Shown piece after piece: positions 1 to 8,790 of a DNA stretch of 64,000 nt. Under the pieces are notes generated by a model. The model made no database searches. It was not told where the DNA came from and worked only from the letters and a program-made list of their open reading frames with translations. This DNA is from CAVSUB01 sp963730995 (GTDB taxonomy: Bacteria; Acidobacteriota; Vicinamibacteria; Vicinamibacterales; 2-12-FULL-66-21). The DNA is taken from contig CAVSUB010000002.1 of assembly GCA_963730995.1 (NCBI GenBank), positions 806,001 through 870,000 of the forward strand, written 5' to 3'. The translations under genes were made by a program, and so were the position numbers. The first letter of the stretch is position 1. Each line of letters begins with the position of its first letter.

Positions 1-1
1 C

Positions 2-50
2 CGGATCCCGGATCCCGGATCCCGGATCCCGGATCCCTGATCACGGATCC
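2..50. repeat. 7-bp tandem repeat at window edge
   Basis: The unit CGGATCC occurs five times without interruption (2-36), then a degenerate unit (37-43) and one more perfect unit (44-50). It lies 12 bp past the stop codon of the substrate-binding protein gene. The array may continue beyond the left edge of the window. Confidence 0.9.
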
Positions 51-62
51 CGACAAGTGTTT

Positions 63-923
63 CTACTTGAACGCTTCAGGATGGAGTGCCCTGGCGAGCA
101 GCTCCGTCCCTTCGGCGATCCGGGGCCCAGGCACGACGGTCCTCTGATCCACGATGAACTGGACGCGACCGTTACGCACGGCTGGCACCGACGCCAGCGT
201 GCGCCAGACGGCGATCTCTGAGGCGATTGGACCAGCCTCCGCGGCGCCGGCGCGAATCTCGAGAATCACCTCCGGCTTCCGGGCGAGGATGAGCTCGGTC
301 GTGGCCTGAACCGACTCGCGCTTCACGTCGGCGAAGACATCGTCGCCGCCCGCGGCTTCCAGCATGTCGTGCAGGAATCCGTAGCCCCCGCTCGCGTAGA
401 TGCCCCTCAGGGCGCCGATCTCCCGTCCTACCACCAGCATCGTCCGCGGCCTCGACCGACCGGAGACACGCTGGCGGATCGACGTCATCTGCGCGTCGAT
501 TTTCTTGATCAAGGCTTCGGCTTCCGCAGCGTGACCGATCCGATCGCCGACTTCGCGAATCGTCCGGCTCACGTCCGGCAGCGCGGCGTGGCGGTAGTTG
601 TACGCGGGGATGCCCGCGCGCTCCAGTTGCTTCATCAGGTCGAGCTGGCTTCCGTACACCACGACGAGGTCCGGCCGCAGCGAGAGGATGCGCTCGAGAT
701 CCGGATCGAGGAGCGCGCCCACGCGCTGCAGGTTCTTCACCTCTGGTGGATACTCGTCGAAGCTGCTGACCGCGACCACCTGCGGCCCGGCGCCGATGGC
801 AAAGAGGATCTCCGTCACAGCCGGGATGAGCGAGATGATCCTCTGGGGTCGAGCCGGTGCCTGCGCCGTCGGAAGGGCCGTCAGCAGGAATGAAACGAGC
901 GTGGCAATTGCGAGTCGTAGCAT
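63..923 (-). CDS. BtuF/FecB-type ABC transporter substrate-binding protein
   Basis: A 286-residue periplasmic binding protein of the helical-backbone metal-receptor family, which captures cobalamin, haem or ferric siderophores for an ABC importer. An N-terminal signal peptide (about residues 1-22, ending near TAQA) is followed by the family opening RIISLIPAVTEILFAIGAG, then VVAVSSFDEYPPEV and LRPDLVVVYG. Length matches BtuF-like proteins (260-300 residues). It is the last gene of a minus-strand set of ATPase, permease and binding protein; 134 bp of degenerate repeats separate it from the permease. The ligand cannot be read from sequence: vitamin B12 is the best guess because such orphan trios often carry it, but I see no cobalamin riboswitch upstream of the operon. 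Confidence 0.85.
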   Translation of the reverse strand: MLRLAIATLVSFLLTALPTAQAPARPQRIISLIPAVTEILFAIGAGPQVVAVSSFDEYPPEVKNLQRVGALLDPDLERILSLRPDLVVVYGSQLDLMKQLERAGIPAYNYRHAALPDVSRTIREVGDRIGHAAEAEALIKKIDAQMTSIRQRVSGRSRPRTMLVVGREIGALRGIYASGGYGFLHDMLEAAGGDDVFADVKRESVQATTELILARKPEVILEIRAGAAEAGPIASEIAVWRTLASVPAVRNGRVQFIVDQRTVVPGPRIAEGTELLARALHPEAFK

Positions 924-969
924 GGAGTCACCGTAGAACTCTGATGAAAGTTGCCAACAGCTGTTGCTG

Positions 970-1056
970 TTGCGGGAGACTGAGACTGTTGACCCCCGAC
1001 TGTCGACTCTGACCGCCGACTGCGACTGCCGACCTCCGACTGCCGACCGCCGACTT
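970..1056. repeat. Degenerate gactgccgac repeats
   Basis: The spacer between permease and binding-protein genes is built of imperfect copies of gactgccgac/gactgtcgac. These are the reverse complement of the gtcggcagtc units of the 13-bp array downstream of mqnE at 4174-4277, so the two sites share one repeat family. Confidence 0.7.
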
Positions 1057-1057
1057 T

Positions 1058-2065
1058 CTAGGTTCCCTTAACTAGCAGCCACAGAAAAAACGGCCCACCG
1101 ATGAGCGCCGTGATCACTCCGACGGGGAGCTCGACGGGCGCCATGACGGTCCGGGCAAGGATGTCACAGCCCACGAGAAACGCGGCGCCGAACAGAACCG
1201 ACGCCGGCAGCACGACGCGATGATCGGAGCCCACCATCAGCCTCACCAGGTGTGGGACGACGATCCCGACGAAACCAATGGGGCCGCCGACGGAGACGGC
1301 GGCGCCCGTCGCGAGGGACGCGCTGAAAAAGGCGAGTCGTTGCGCAAGCGTGATGTTGACCCCGTGCGTCTCGGCGCTGTCGGTGCCCAGACTGAGCAGG
1401 TTGAGCGGACGCGCCAGCCAGGCGAAGACGGCAAACGAGAGCACGAGCAGCGGGAGCGCCGTTACGAGCGGCTGATAGGCACTGACGTCGAGGTCTCCCA
1501 TCAGCCACCGCAGCGTGCGATAGGTCTCGGCGAAGTTGGCAAAATATTGCACGAACAGGATCAGCGCCGAGAAAAAGGCGTTCATCGTGACGCCGGCCAG
1601 CAGCAGAGTGTTGGTGGAGAGTCCTCCGTGCTTCGCGCGCGCGAGCGCATACACGATCCCGACCGCGACGAGCGATCCGGCGAAGCTGGCAATCGGTATC
1701 CCAGGGAGGCCGATGCCGGCAAGCGTCCATCCGAACGTAATGGCCAGCATCGCGCCAAGCGCAGCGCCGGAGGAGACACCCAGAGTAAAAGGCGTGGCGA
1801 GCGGGTTGCGGAGCAGCCCCTGAAAGACGACGCCGGCCGCTGCCAGCGCGCCGCCGACGAGCACGCCCGCGAGCGTTCGCGGCAGCCGCGCGACGAACAG
1901 GATCTGGGCGTCTACGTTGTCTGCAAACGGCAGGGAGGTGTCGAGCGCACGACGAAGATTGAGAGGCGTCGACCCGATCAGCGGCCCCGCGACGATCGCT
2001 GCTGCCGCGAGCCCGCCGAATCCAAGAATTGCCGTGACGAGCTGCCGCCGGATCGTGCGGTTCAC
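1058..2065 (-). CDS. FecCD/BtuC-family ABC transporter permease
   Basis: A 335-residue inner-membrane permease of the FecCD family (vitamin B12 or iron-siderophore import). It is strongly hydrophobic, with about ten membrane segments. It shows the family features RLPRTLAGVLVGGALAAAGV near the N-terminus, GVSSGAALGAMLA, and the C-terminal GPIGFVGIVVPHLVRLMVG that contacts the ATPase. The open frame extends further upstream, but GTG at 2065 is chosen because it overlaps the ATPase stop as GTGA, a translational-coupling arrangement used repeatedly in this window, and because the upstream residues look like out-of-frame ATPase sequence. Confidence 0.88.
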   Translation of the reverse strand: MNRTIRRQLVTAILGFGGLAAAAIVAGPLIGSTPLNLRRALDTSLPFADNVDAQILFVARLPRTLAGVLVGGALAAAGVVFQGLLRNPLATPFTLGVSSGAALGAMLAITFGWTLAGIGLPGIPIASFAGSLVAVGIVYALARAKHGGLSTNTLLLAGVTMNAFFSALILFVQYFANFAETYRTLRWLMGDLDVSAYQPLVTALPLLVLSFAVFAWLARPLNLLSLGTDSAETHGVNITLAQRLAFFSASLATGAAVSVGGPIGFVGIVVPHLVRLMVGSDHRVVLPASVLFGAAFLVGCDILARTVMAPVELPVGVITALIGGPFFLWLLVKGT

Positions 2066-2877
2066 GACACGCGGCTTTCGTGCGTGCGTCGAATCGGTGT
2101 GACGACCAGATGCCCCGCTGCATCGTGCCGGCACACCTCTGCCTCCACCCCATACAGCTCCCGGACGCCGGATGCAGTCAGAACCTGTTCTGTGGGCCCG
2201 GACGCGAGCACGCGACCCTCTTTGAGCAGCACGAGGGACGTGCACAAGCTCGCGGCGAAGTTGAGGTCGTGCGTCGAGAGCACGATCGAGAGCGGCATGC
2301 GCTCCCGGAGCTCGCGCAGGAGCGACGCGATCTCCAGCTGATAGGCGAGGTCCAGGGCGGCCGTCGGTTCGTCGAGAAGCAGTAACGGCGCCGAAGCGCT
2401 CGACCCCGAGGCAATCTGCGCCAGCGCGGACGCGATGACGACACGCTGCTTCTCGCCACCGCTCAGCGTTGCAAACGCGCGCTCTTCGAATTCCGCCGTT
2501 CCGGTCGCCGCCAGAGCCTCCCGTGCAGCGGCGTAATCGCGTGGTCCCTCGATCTCGAACGCCCCGAGATGCGGGTACCGCCCCATGAGGACGACTTCGA
2601 GCACGGAGTAGTCGAAGGCGAGATGCGTCTCCTGAGGGACGACGGCCATCCTACGCGCCAGCGCTCCGCGCGAGATCCGCAGGAGCTCCTGGCCATCCAG
2701 CATCACGCGACCGCCGGCAGGTTTTCGCGTTCCCGCCAGCACCTTCAGCATCGTCGTCTTTCCCGAGCCGTTGGGCCCGAGGATGCCGACGAACCCCCGA
2801 TTCGGGACGTCCATCGACACGCCGCGCAGGACGGTCGCCGATCCGTAGGCGAAGCTGATGTTCGAGGCGGAGAGCAT
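2062..2877 (-). CDS. BtuD/FecE-type ABC transporter ATP-binding protein
   Basis: A 271-residue ATPase that powers the adjacent permease. Walker A is GPNGSGKTT (about residues 34-42), the Q-loop is in VVPQETHLAFDY, the signature is LSGGEKQRV, Walker B is LLLLDEPTAALD and the switch histidine is in STHDLNFA. This is the pattern of the BtuD/FhuC/HmuV branch. It is the first gene of the operon; the permease start overlaps its stop by 4 bp. The 128-bp space to the divergent mqnE gene must hold both promoters. Confidence 0.92.
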   Translation of the reverse strand: MLSASNISFAYGSATVLRGVSMDVPNRGFVGILGPNGSGKTTMLKVLAGTRKPAGGRVMLDGQELLRISRGALARRMAVVPQETHLAFDYSVLEVVLMGRYPHLGAFEIEGPRDYAAAREALAATGTAEFEERAFATLSGGEKQRVVIASALAQIASGSSASAPLLLLDEPTAALDLAYQLEIASLLRELRERMPLSIVLSTHDLNFAASLCTSLVLLKEGRVLASGPTEQVLTASGVRELYGVEAEVCRHDAAGHLVVTPIRRTHESRVS

Positions 2878-2954
2878 AGGACAGCGTCAGGCTTCCGGCT
2901 TCAGCCGGGGGTGAGATCGGTCCTGAGCGGCCGCCGAGTATAGCATGCGGCCCG

Positions 2955-2984
2955 TTGCCCCTTCTGCTGCATTTTCAGTAAGAT
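2955..2984 (+). promoter_or_regulatory. Candidate promoter of mqnE
   Basis: TTGCCC (2955-2960) and TAAGAT (2979-2984) are 18 bp apart, a reasonable -35/-10 pair. A transcript would start near 2991, which favours the ATG at 3006 over the GTG at 2988 as the mqnE start. Confidence 0.4.
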
Positions 2985-3005
2985 AGAGTGTTTGTGGCTT
3001 CCGGA

Positions 3006-4181
3006 ATGGCAGCGGCCGGCGTGCGCCTGCGATTGAAGCGGCTGGGCCTCGCATCTGTCGACGAGCGGCTCGAGGCGGGCGTGCGCCTCGATTTCGAGGA
3101 CGGGGTTCGGCTGTTCGCCTGCCCCGACCTGCTGGCGCTTGGCTGGCTCGCCAATCGCGAGCGCGAACGTCGTCACGGCAAGCGGACGTACTACAACTTC
3201 AACATCCGCCTGGAGGCGACAAATGTCTGTGTCGCCAGTTGTCTCTTTTGCTCGTTCGCGCGGCTCAAGCCGGGTGATCCGGGCTCGTACACGATGTCGC
3301 TCGAGCAGGTCTGGGACAAGCTGCGCAGCCGTGCCCATCAGCCCCTCACCGAAATCCACGTCGTCAACGGGCTGCATCCGGACCTGCCGTTCGAGTACTA
3401 CACAGACATGCTGCGCGGGTTCAAACGGATCCGCCCGTCTATTCACCTGAAGTGCTTCACGGCCGTCGAGATTGCCTTCTTCGCCGACCTGTACGGCAAG
3501 ACGGACAAGCAGGTGCTGGTGGAGTTGCAGGAGGCAGGGCTCGACTCGCTGCCGGGTGGCGGCGCCGAGATTTTCGCGGAGCGTGTCCGGCGCAAGATCG
3601 CACACGACAAATGCGACGCCGATCGGTATCTGTCGATTCACAAGCTCGCGCACGGGCTCGGGCTGAGGACGAACATCACGATGCTCTACGGTCACATCGA
3701 GACGGCCGAGGATCGTGTGGATCACATGATGCGCACGCGAGCGCTGCAGGACGAGACGCGCGGTCTCCAGGCCTTCATCCCGCTCGCGTTTCATCCCGAC
3801 AACAACCAGATGCGGAAGCTGCCGGCCCCGAGCGGAGTCGAGACGCTGCGCGTGCTGGCGGTCTCGCGCTTGATGCTCGACAACGTGCCGCACATCAAGG
3901 GCTTCTGGATTGCAACGGGAGTCGACATGGCCCAGCTGTCGCTCTGGTTCGGCGTCAGCGACCTCGACGGAACAGTGCAGGAGGAGCGGATCTACCACAT
4001 GGCCGGCTCGGATACCCCGGAGGTCATGAGCACGATCGCGATTCGCCGGCTGATCCGTGCCGCGGGCCGGGAGCCCGTCGAGCGCGACACGCTCTACAAC
4101 GTTGTCACCGGACCCGAGGTGGCGGAGAGTACACTAGAAGTCGACAGTCGGGAGTCGGCAGTCGACAGTCTCAGTCGGTAG
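3006..4181 (+). CDS. mqnE: Aminofutalosine synthase (radical SAM)
   Basis: Radical SAM enzyme of the futalosine menaquinone pathway; it adds an adenosyl radical to 3-[(1-carboxyvinyl)oxy]benzoate to make aminofutalosine. The iron-sulfur motif is CVASCLFC (CX3CX2C), preceded by YYNFNIRLEATNVC. Further family blocks are EIHVVNGLHPDLPFEYY, GLDSLPGGGAEIF, NITMLYGHIE and FIPLAFHPDNN. About 391 residues from ATG 3006; in-frame GTG codons at 2988 and 2994 are alternatives, and no start has a clear ribosome binding site. The last 15 or so residues (after VTGPEVAESTLEV) are encoded by the start of the 13-bp repeat array, so the natural C-terminus has probably been replaced by repeat-encoded sequence. 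Other menaquinone genes are not in the window. Confidence 0.93.
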   Translation: MAAAGVRLRLKRLGLASVDERLEAGVRLDFEDGVRLFACPDLLALGWLANRERERRHGKRTYYNFNIRLEATNVCVASCLFCSFARLKPGDPGSYTMSLEQVWDKLRSRAHQPLTEIHVVNGLHPDLPFEYYTDMLRGFKRIRPSIHLKCFTAVEIAFFADLYGKTDKQVLVELQEAGLDSLPGGGAEIFAERVRRKIAHDKCDADRYLSIHKLAHGLGLRTNITMLYGHIETAEDRVDHMMRTRALQDETRGLQAFIPLAFHPDNNQMRKLPAPSGVETLRVLAVSRLMLDNVPHIKGFWIATGVDMAQLSLWFGVSDLDGTVQEERIYHMAGSDTPEVMSTIAIRRLIRAAGREPVERDTLYNVVTGPEVAESTLEVDSRESAVDSLSR

Positions 4182-4277
4182 TCTCGGTCGGTAGTCTCGG
4201 TCGGTAGTCTCGGTCGGTAGTCTCAGTCGGTAGTCTCAGTCGGTAGTCGCGGTCGGCAGTCGCCGTCGGCAGTCACC
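4174..4277. repeat. 13-bp tandem repeat, eight units
   Basis: Eight consecutive 13-bp units, starting as gtcggtagtctcg and diverging to gtcggcagtcgcc and gtcggcagtcacc. The array begins inside the 3' end of mqnE and supplies its stop codon. Confidence 0.9.
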
Positions 4278-4352
4278 AGTCCGAGTTGGCAATCAGGGGT
4301 CTGAGTTGCCGCGCGAAGCGGGCTGCCGCTGTGGAGCCCAAAGAGACGCTCC

Positions 4353-4690
4353 TGAGCAGGCTGTCGCGACTAACCAGCCGCGAGCGAAGCGAAGCGGCGA
4401 GTATGAGCGCCGCGGGGGTGGGGCCCAACAGAGACGCTCGCTGAGCAGGCTGTCGCAGCTAGCCAGCCGCGAGCGAAGCGAAGCGGCGAGTATGCGCGGG
4501 GGTGAATGCGCCGACAGAGCCGCTGTCTGAGCAGGCTGTCGCAGCTAGCCAGCCGCGAGCGAAGCGAAGCGGCGAGTAGCCGGCGGAAGTGGGGCCCAAC
4601 AGAGACGCTCACTGAGCAGGCTGTCGCGACTAACCAGCCGCGAGCGAAGCGAAGCGGCGAGTATGAGCGCCGCGGGGGTGGGGCCCCGCG
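4353..4690. repeat. Long tandem repeat, four units of 85-89 bp
   Basis: Four copies of a block beginning tgagcaggctgtcgc and containing ccgcgagcgaagcgaagcgg start at 4353, 4442, 4528 and 4613 (periods 89, 86 and 85). Units 1 and 4 end in near-identical sequence with gagcgccgcgggggtgggg. With the 13-bp array it fills the whole mqnE-nadA space. I see no credible gene here; the open frames across it are repeat-encoded. Confidence 0.88.
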
Positions 4691-4701
4691 GCATTTAAGT
4701 A

Positions 4702-5853
4702 ATGGACATCAAACTACTCACCCAGGTCGAGAAAGAAAGCATCGGCGAGCGGCAGCCGCTTCCTGAGCAATACCTCCGTCTGTCCGAGGACGAGATGGAC
4801 GCGCGGATCGCCGAGGCCAAGCGGACGCTGGGTGAGCGCGTGGTGATCCTCGGGCATCACTATCAGCGTGACGAGGTCATCAAGTTCGCGGACTACACGG
4901 GTGATTCGTTGAAGCTGTCGCGCGCGGCGGCCAGCCGCGGCAAGGCCGAGTTCATCGTGTTCTGCGGCGTGCACTTCATGGCCGAGAGCGCCGACATCCT
5001 GCGCGCGCCGCACCAGAAAGTCGTCCTGCCAGACCTCGCCGCTGGCTGCTCGATGGCGGACATGGCCGCACCCGACCAACTCGACATCTGCTGGCGCGAG
5101 ATGAACGAGATGGGTGTGGATACAACCGGCACGCCCGAGCGGGCCGGCGTGGTTCCGGTCACTTACATCAACTCGTCAGCAGCGATCAAAGCCTTTGTCG
5201 GCGCCCACGGCGGGATCGTCTGCACCTCGACGAACGCTGCGGCCGTCATGAAGTGGGCGTGGGATCGAGGCGAGAAGCTGTTGATGCTGCCGGATCAGCA
5301 TCTCGGCAGGAACACGGCCTACAAGTTGGGCGTGCCGCTCGACCAGATGGTCGTGTGGGACCCGAACGAGATCTGGGGCGGCCTCGAGCCGGAGCAGCTG
5401 AAAGGCGCAAAGCTGATTCTCTGGAACGGGCACTGCTCCGTGCACACGCGATTCAGCGTCCAGCAGATTGAAGTGTTCAGGAAGCAGCACCCGACCGGAA
5501 AGGTCATCGCGCACCCTGAGTGCACGTTCGACGTGGTCCAGGCGGCGGACGAGAGCGGGTCGACCGAACGGATCATCAACGTCGTACGCGAGAGCCCTGT
5601 CGGCAGCGTATGGGCTGTCGCGACCGAGGTTCATCTCGTCAATCGGCTCACTCACGACGTCGCGCCCGATCGAACCGTCGTTACGCTCGACCCGTTCGGA
5701 TGCCTGTGTTCGACGATGTTCCGGGTATCGCCCAACCATCTGCTCTGGATGCTGGAGAGCCTCGTTGAAGGCAAGGTCCAGAACCAGATCATCGTCCCCG
5801 AGCCGGAGAAGAGCCAGGCGAGGCTGGCGCTCGACCGGATGCTCGGGGTGTAA
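4702..5853 (+). CDS. nadA: Quinolinate synthase
   Basis: Condenses iminoaspartate with dihydroxyacetone phosphate to quinolinate in de novo NAD synthesis, in the cytoplasm. The 383-residue protein has VILGHHYQRDEV, GDSLKLSRAA, FCGVHFMAESADIL, LPDLAAGCSMADMA, YINSSAAIKAFVG, LPDQHLGRNTAYKLG and DPFGCLCSTMFRVSPNHL. Likely [4Fe-4S] ligands are Cys116 (AGCSM), Cys274 (HPECTF) and a cysteine of GCLCS (334 or 336). This is the longer NadA form. No other NAD-synthesis gene (nadB, nadC) is adjacent; the gene sits between two repeat regions. Confidence 0.96.
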   Translation: MDIKLLTQVEKESIGERQPLPEQYLRLSEDEMDARIAEAKRTLGERVVILGHHYQRDEVIKFADYTGDSLKLSRAAASRGKAEFIVFCGVHFMAESADILRAPHQKVVLPDLAAGCSMADMAAPDQLDICWREMNEMGVDTTGTPERAGVVPVTYINSSAAIKAFVGAHGGIVCTSTNAAAVMKWAWDRGEKLLMLPDQHLGRNTAYKLGVPLDQMVVWDPNEIWGGLEPEQLKGAKLILWNGHCSVHTRFSVQQIEVFRKQHPTGKVIAHPECTFDVVQAADESGSTERIINVVRESPVGSVWAVATEVHLVNRLTHDVAPDRTVVTLDPFGCLCSTMFRVSPNHLLWMLESLVEGKVQNQIIVPEPEKSQARLALDRMLGV

Positions 5854-5884
5854 ACGAGTTGCTGGAGGTTACGGAGGAAACGGA

Positions 5885-6162
5885 GTTCACAAACGGAGGA
5901 ACGGGGTCAACGGAGACGAAACGGAGAGAGCCGGATGGCTGGATGCCAGCCGTGCTGCTCGCGCGCCCGCCGAAGGCGGGCGTCCGGGCGACGTGGAGAG
6001 CCCGGGAACACAAGCAACACGCAACCACCTGAATTGCTTGTGTTCCCGAGCCCTCCACGTCGCCGGGCCGCGCTACACGCGGCGCGAGCAGCTTCTAAAA
6101 AGCAACTAACCGTCCGAGCCTCTCCGTTTCGTCTTCGTTAGCTCGTTCCTCCGTTTGTGAGC
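5885..6162. repeat. Nested inverted-repeat element between nadA and sod
   Basis: Two sets of arms face each other. The inner arms (5984-6017 and 6034-6067) are 34 nt each with three mismatches and a 16-nt loop. The outer arms (about 5885-5934 and 6114-6162) match imperfectly over about 50 nt, sharing cacaaacggaggaacg and gacgaaacggagag. A small perfect hairpin (cgcccgcc/ggcgggcg, 5964-5982) lies between the outer and inner left arms. There is no open frame of interest. The layout resembles a miniature mobile or palindromic intergenic element; a transcript could fold into one long hairpin. It fills the 361-bp gap. Confidence 0.8.
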
Positions 6163-6214
6163 GTCTCCGCCTCTCCGTCCCCTCCGTCGGCTCACATTCA
6201 TCGAAGGAGTCAGC

Positions 6215-6817
<603 letters not shown>

Positions 6818-6831
6818 GTGCACCGTCCGAA

Positions 6832-6862
6832 GAGACGAGGCGATCTGTCGCCTCGTCTCCCC
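6832..6862 (+). terminator. Rho-independent terminator after sod
   Basis: A 12-bp perfect stem (gagacgaggcga with tcgcctcgtctc) closed by a 4-nt loop, followed by a short pyrimidine run (ccccttcc). It starts 14 bp past the sod stop. Confidence 0.8.
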
Positions 6863-6921
6863 TTCCGAACCTCACTTCCCCGGAACTCCCCGCACTGCAA
6901 CCGGATCGAAGAGCGCGCTGA

Positions 6922-7557
6922 TTATAGAGTCAGGCGTGTGTTGCGGCGGAGCGAGAGGATGCCGATCGCCGACGCCAGGAGCAGCACCTGCGGCCAGGCT
7001 CCATAGGCGACGTCGTACTCGAGCGTCAGCATGTGTTGCGCGGGATCGCGCCGCTGGCTCGTAATGGCGATCCGGTTGTTGGTCGGGACGAGCGCGTTGG
7101 CGAGGTAGACGCTCGACTCTGAACGATGCGAATTGAGGTACGTGAGCACGTGCCGACCTGAGGCCGCACTCGGTAGCCTCGCACTGGCCCGCAGCCGCAC
7201 CGTCCCGATCCCCTCGGTCATCTCGCGACGATCGGGAAAATCACTCCCGTTGACGGCGAGAGTGACCCGTCGCCCGTCAGCCGTGAGCATGACCGAGTCG
7301 ATCACCTGCCGGGCGTACGCCGCGCGCTCGGCGCCCGACAGCTGACCATCCGCGTCCGTGTCGATCCAGCCGAACACGCTGGCGGCCACGCTCGTGCCGG
7401 CCGTCAGATCGATTTCTACGGACACGCGATCGACGTCGATCGATACGCGCGTCGCCTGCAGGTACTCGTCGAGCCTGTGCGCGTCGGCGCGCGGCGCACA
7501 CGCCAGGCATGCGACGAATACTCCCGCCGAGCTGATCGCGACACGTCGCATGATCAT
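6922..7557 (-). CDS. Exported HRLDEYLQA-type protein of unknown function
   Basis: A 211-residue protein with a signal peptide (about residues 1-26, ending PRADA), then AHRLDEYLQATRVSID, an EF-hand-like calcium loop DTDADGQLSGAE (about residues 65-76), and a single C-terminal membrane helix (WPQVLLLASAIGILSL) ending in a basic tail. The opening resembles N-terminal regions of exported proteins found near HupE/UreJ-like genes, but I do not recognise a defined function. ATG 7557 overlaps the stop of the DUF3500 gene as ATGA, so the two are translationally coupled; the longer open frame upstream is DUF3500 sequence in another frame. Confidence 0.7.
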   Translation of the reverse strand: MIMRRVAISSAGVFVACLACAPRADAHRLDEYLQATRVSIDVDRVSVEIDLTAGTSVAASVFGWIDTDADGQLSGAERAAYARQVIDSVMLTADGRRVTLAVNGSDFPDRREMTEGIGTVRLRASARLPSAASGRHVLTYLNSHRSESSVYLANALVPTNNRIAITSQRRDPAQHMLTLEYDVAYGAWPQVLLLASAIGILSLRRNTRLTL

Positions 7558-8678
7558 CGTGCCGCGAGCTTTGCGCCGTAGTCGTTGGTCGGATCCCGAT
7601 AGATTGTGTGAATGTGATCCAGATCGCCCTGCTGCGGCGCGTACTCGATGATGACCGTCGGGCCTTGAATGCGGTAGTAGGCGAGCCCGCCGTTCTTGGT
7701 GTCGCCGCTCCACGCGAACCACGTCTGCGCGATGTTGGACTTGAGCTCCGCCATCTTCGCCGACGCCGCGGCGTCATTCAGTATCCCGACCCATTCGTGC
7801 GCGACATCGAGAAGCAGCGACTGCTGGCTGGGCGTCAGGGCCGATCCCTGGATGCCTTCCGGCTGAATCACCTTGCCGTCATTCCCCGGACCCAGCACGA
7901 GATCGCTGACCTTGTAGTTGAGGATCGCCTGCTTCTGCTGCTCGGCCGTCAGCGCGTTGATGAGGGCGAACCCTTTGTCGTTCTCGTTGCCCAACGGGCG
8001 GATCGTCTGACCGTTCAGGGTGTACGTCGCTGGTTGCGCGGCCGGCAGGCTCGGCGTGAGCACGCTGTTCGGCCCCACGACCGTGACGTTGATGGCGAGA
8101 TGATGTCCTCCGAACTGGATGATCCACGGCGTGGTCGTTGACGGCGTTCCAAGCAGGGCGATGTAGTACTCGTCCTGGCCGAACTGGATCGACCCGCGGC
8201 CTCTGCCGGCTGGCGCTCCGGCCGGAGGCGGGCCCGCGGGGGGCGTTCCAGCAGGAGGCGTTCCCGCAGCGCCCTGCCGGCCGCCCGTGCGTCCACCACC
8301 TCTGTTCTTCAGGACCTCGTCGCCGTTCATGATGTCGAGGACTTTCTTGTAGCCCGCCGAGCTCAGCGCAGACGCGACCAGCGCCATCGCCGCTTCGCGC
8401 TGCGGCGGTGTCAGATCGCCGAGACGCGCGCCGTTGCGCTGGAAGATACCGCTCGGAAGGTTCGACCAGCCTGTTCGCTGGGGGCTGGCGAAGCCGAATG
8501 TCACCTTGGCGCGCTCGGATTCATTCAACGTCTTGAGAAACGCATCCGCCGCCGTGACGACCTTCGCGGTCACGCCGGCAGCAGCCGGTGCCGGTGGCGA
8601 AGTGGCCCGTTGTGCCGAGCCAACAGCGACCGGGACGAGGAGTGCGACCCACAGCAACGGTGCGTAGTGGTTTTTCAC
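7554..8678 (-). CDS. DUF3500 domain exported protein
   Basis: About 374 residues, exported (signal peptide KNHYAPLLWVALLVPVAVG). The body matches DUF3500: LNESERAKVTFGFASPQRTGWSNLPS, LTPPQREAAMALVASAL, PWIIQFGGHHLAINVTVVG, FALINALTAEQQKQAIL and TYYRI-like WFAWSGDTKNGGLAYYRIQG. A low-complexity Pro/Gly/Ala linker (around residues 145-170) interrupts the domain. GTG 8678 is preferred over ATG 8714 because it places the signal peptide at the N-terminus. The biochemical role of DUF3500 is unknown to me. It is coupled to the downstream HRLDEYLQA-type gene. Confidence 0.85.
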   Translation of the reverse strand: MKNHYAPLLWVALLVPVAVGSAQRATSPPAPAAAGVTAKVVTAADAFLKTLNESERAKVTFGFASPQRTGWSNLPSGIFQRNGARLGDLTPPQREAAMALVASALSSAGYKKVLDIMNGDEVLKNRGGGRTGGRQGAAGTPPAGTPPAGPPPAGAPAGRGRGSIQFGQDEYYIALLGTPSTTTPWIIQFGGHHLAINVTVVGPNSVLTPSLPAAQPATYTLNGQTIRPLGNENDKGFALINALTAEQQKQAILNYKVSDLVLGPGNDGKVIQPEGIQGSALTPSQQSLLLDVAHEWVGILNDAAASAKMAELKSNIAQTWFAWSGDTKNGGLAYYRIQGPTVIIEYAPQQGDLDHIHTIYRDPTNDYGAKLAAR

Positions 8679-8790
8679 GCTGCAAACGTTACCGCTGACA
8701 GCCTGGCGGAGCAAATATGAGGATCCGGCAGAAGCCCGCCGATTCGGAAAGAGGTGGGTCTCGTACCTTGCTTGTTGCGGGAGCGCGACC

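Noticed and set aside
2878..2987. Cobalamin riboswitch upstream of the ABC importer operon
   Set aside because: No B12-box-like conserved core is visible in this short leader.
4174..4690. CRISPR array
   Set aside because: Units are contiguous with no unique spacers, and no cas genes are in the window.
4300..4770. Several 70-90 codon open frames across the long tandem repeat
   Set aside because: They repeat the same translated unit (SRERSEAAS-like) in several frames, so they are repeat-encoded artefacts.
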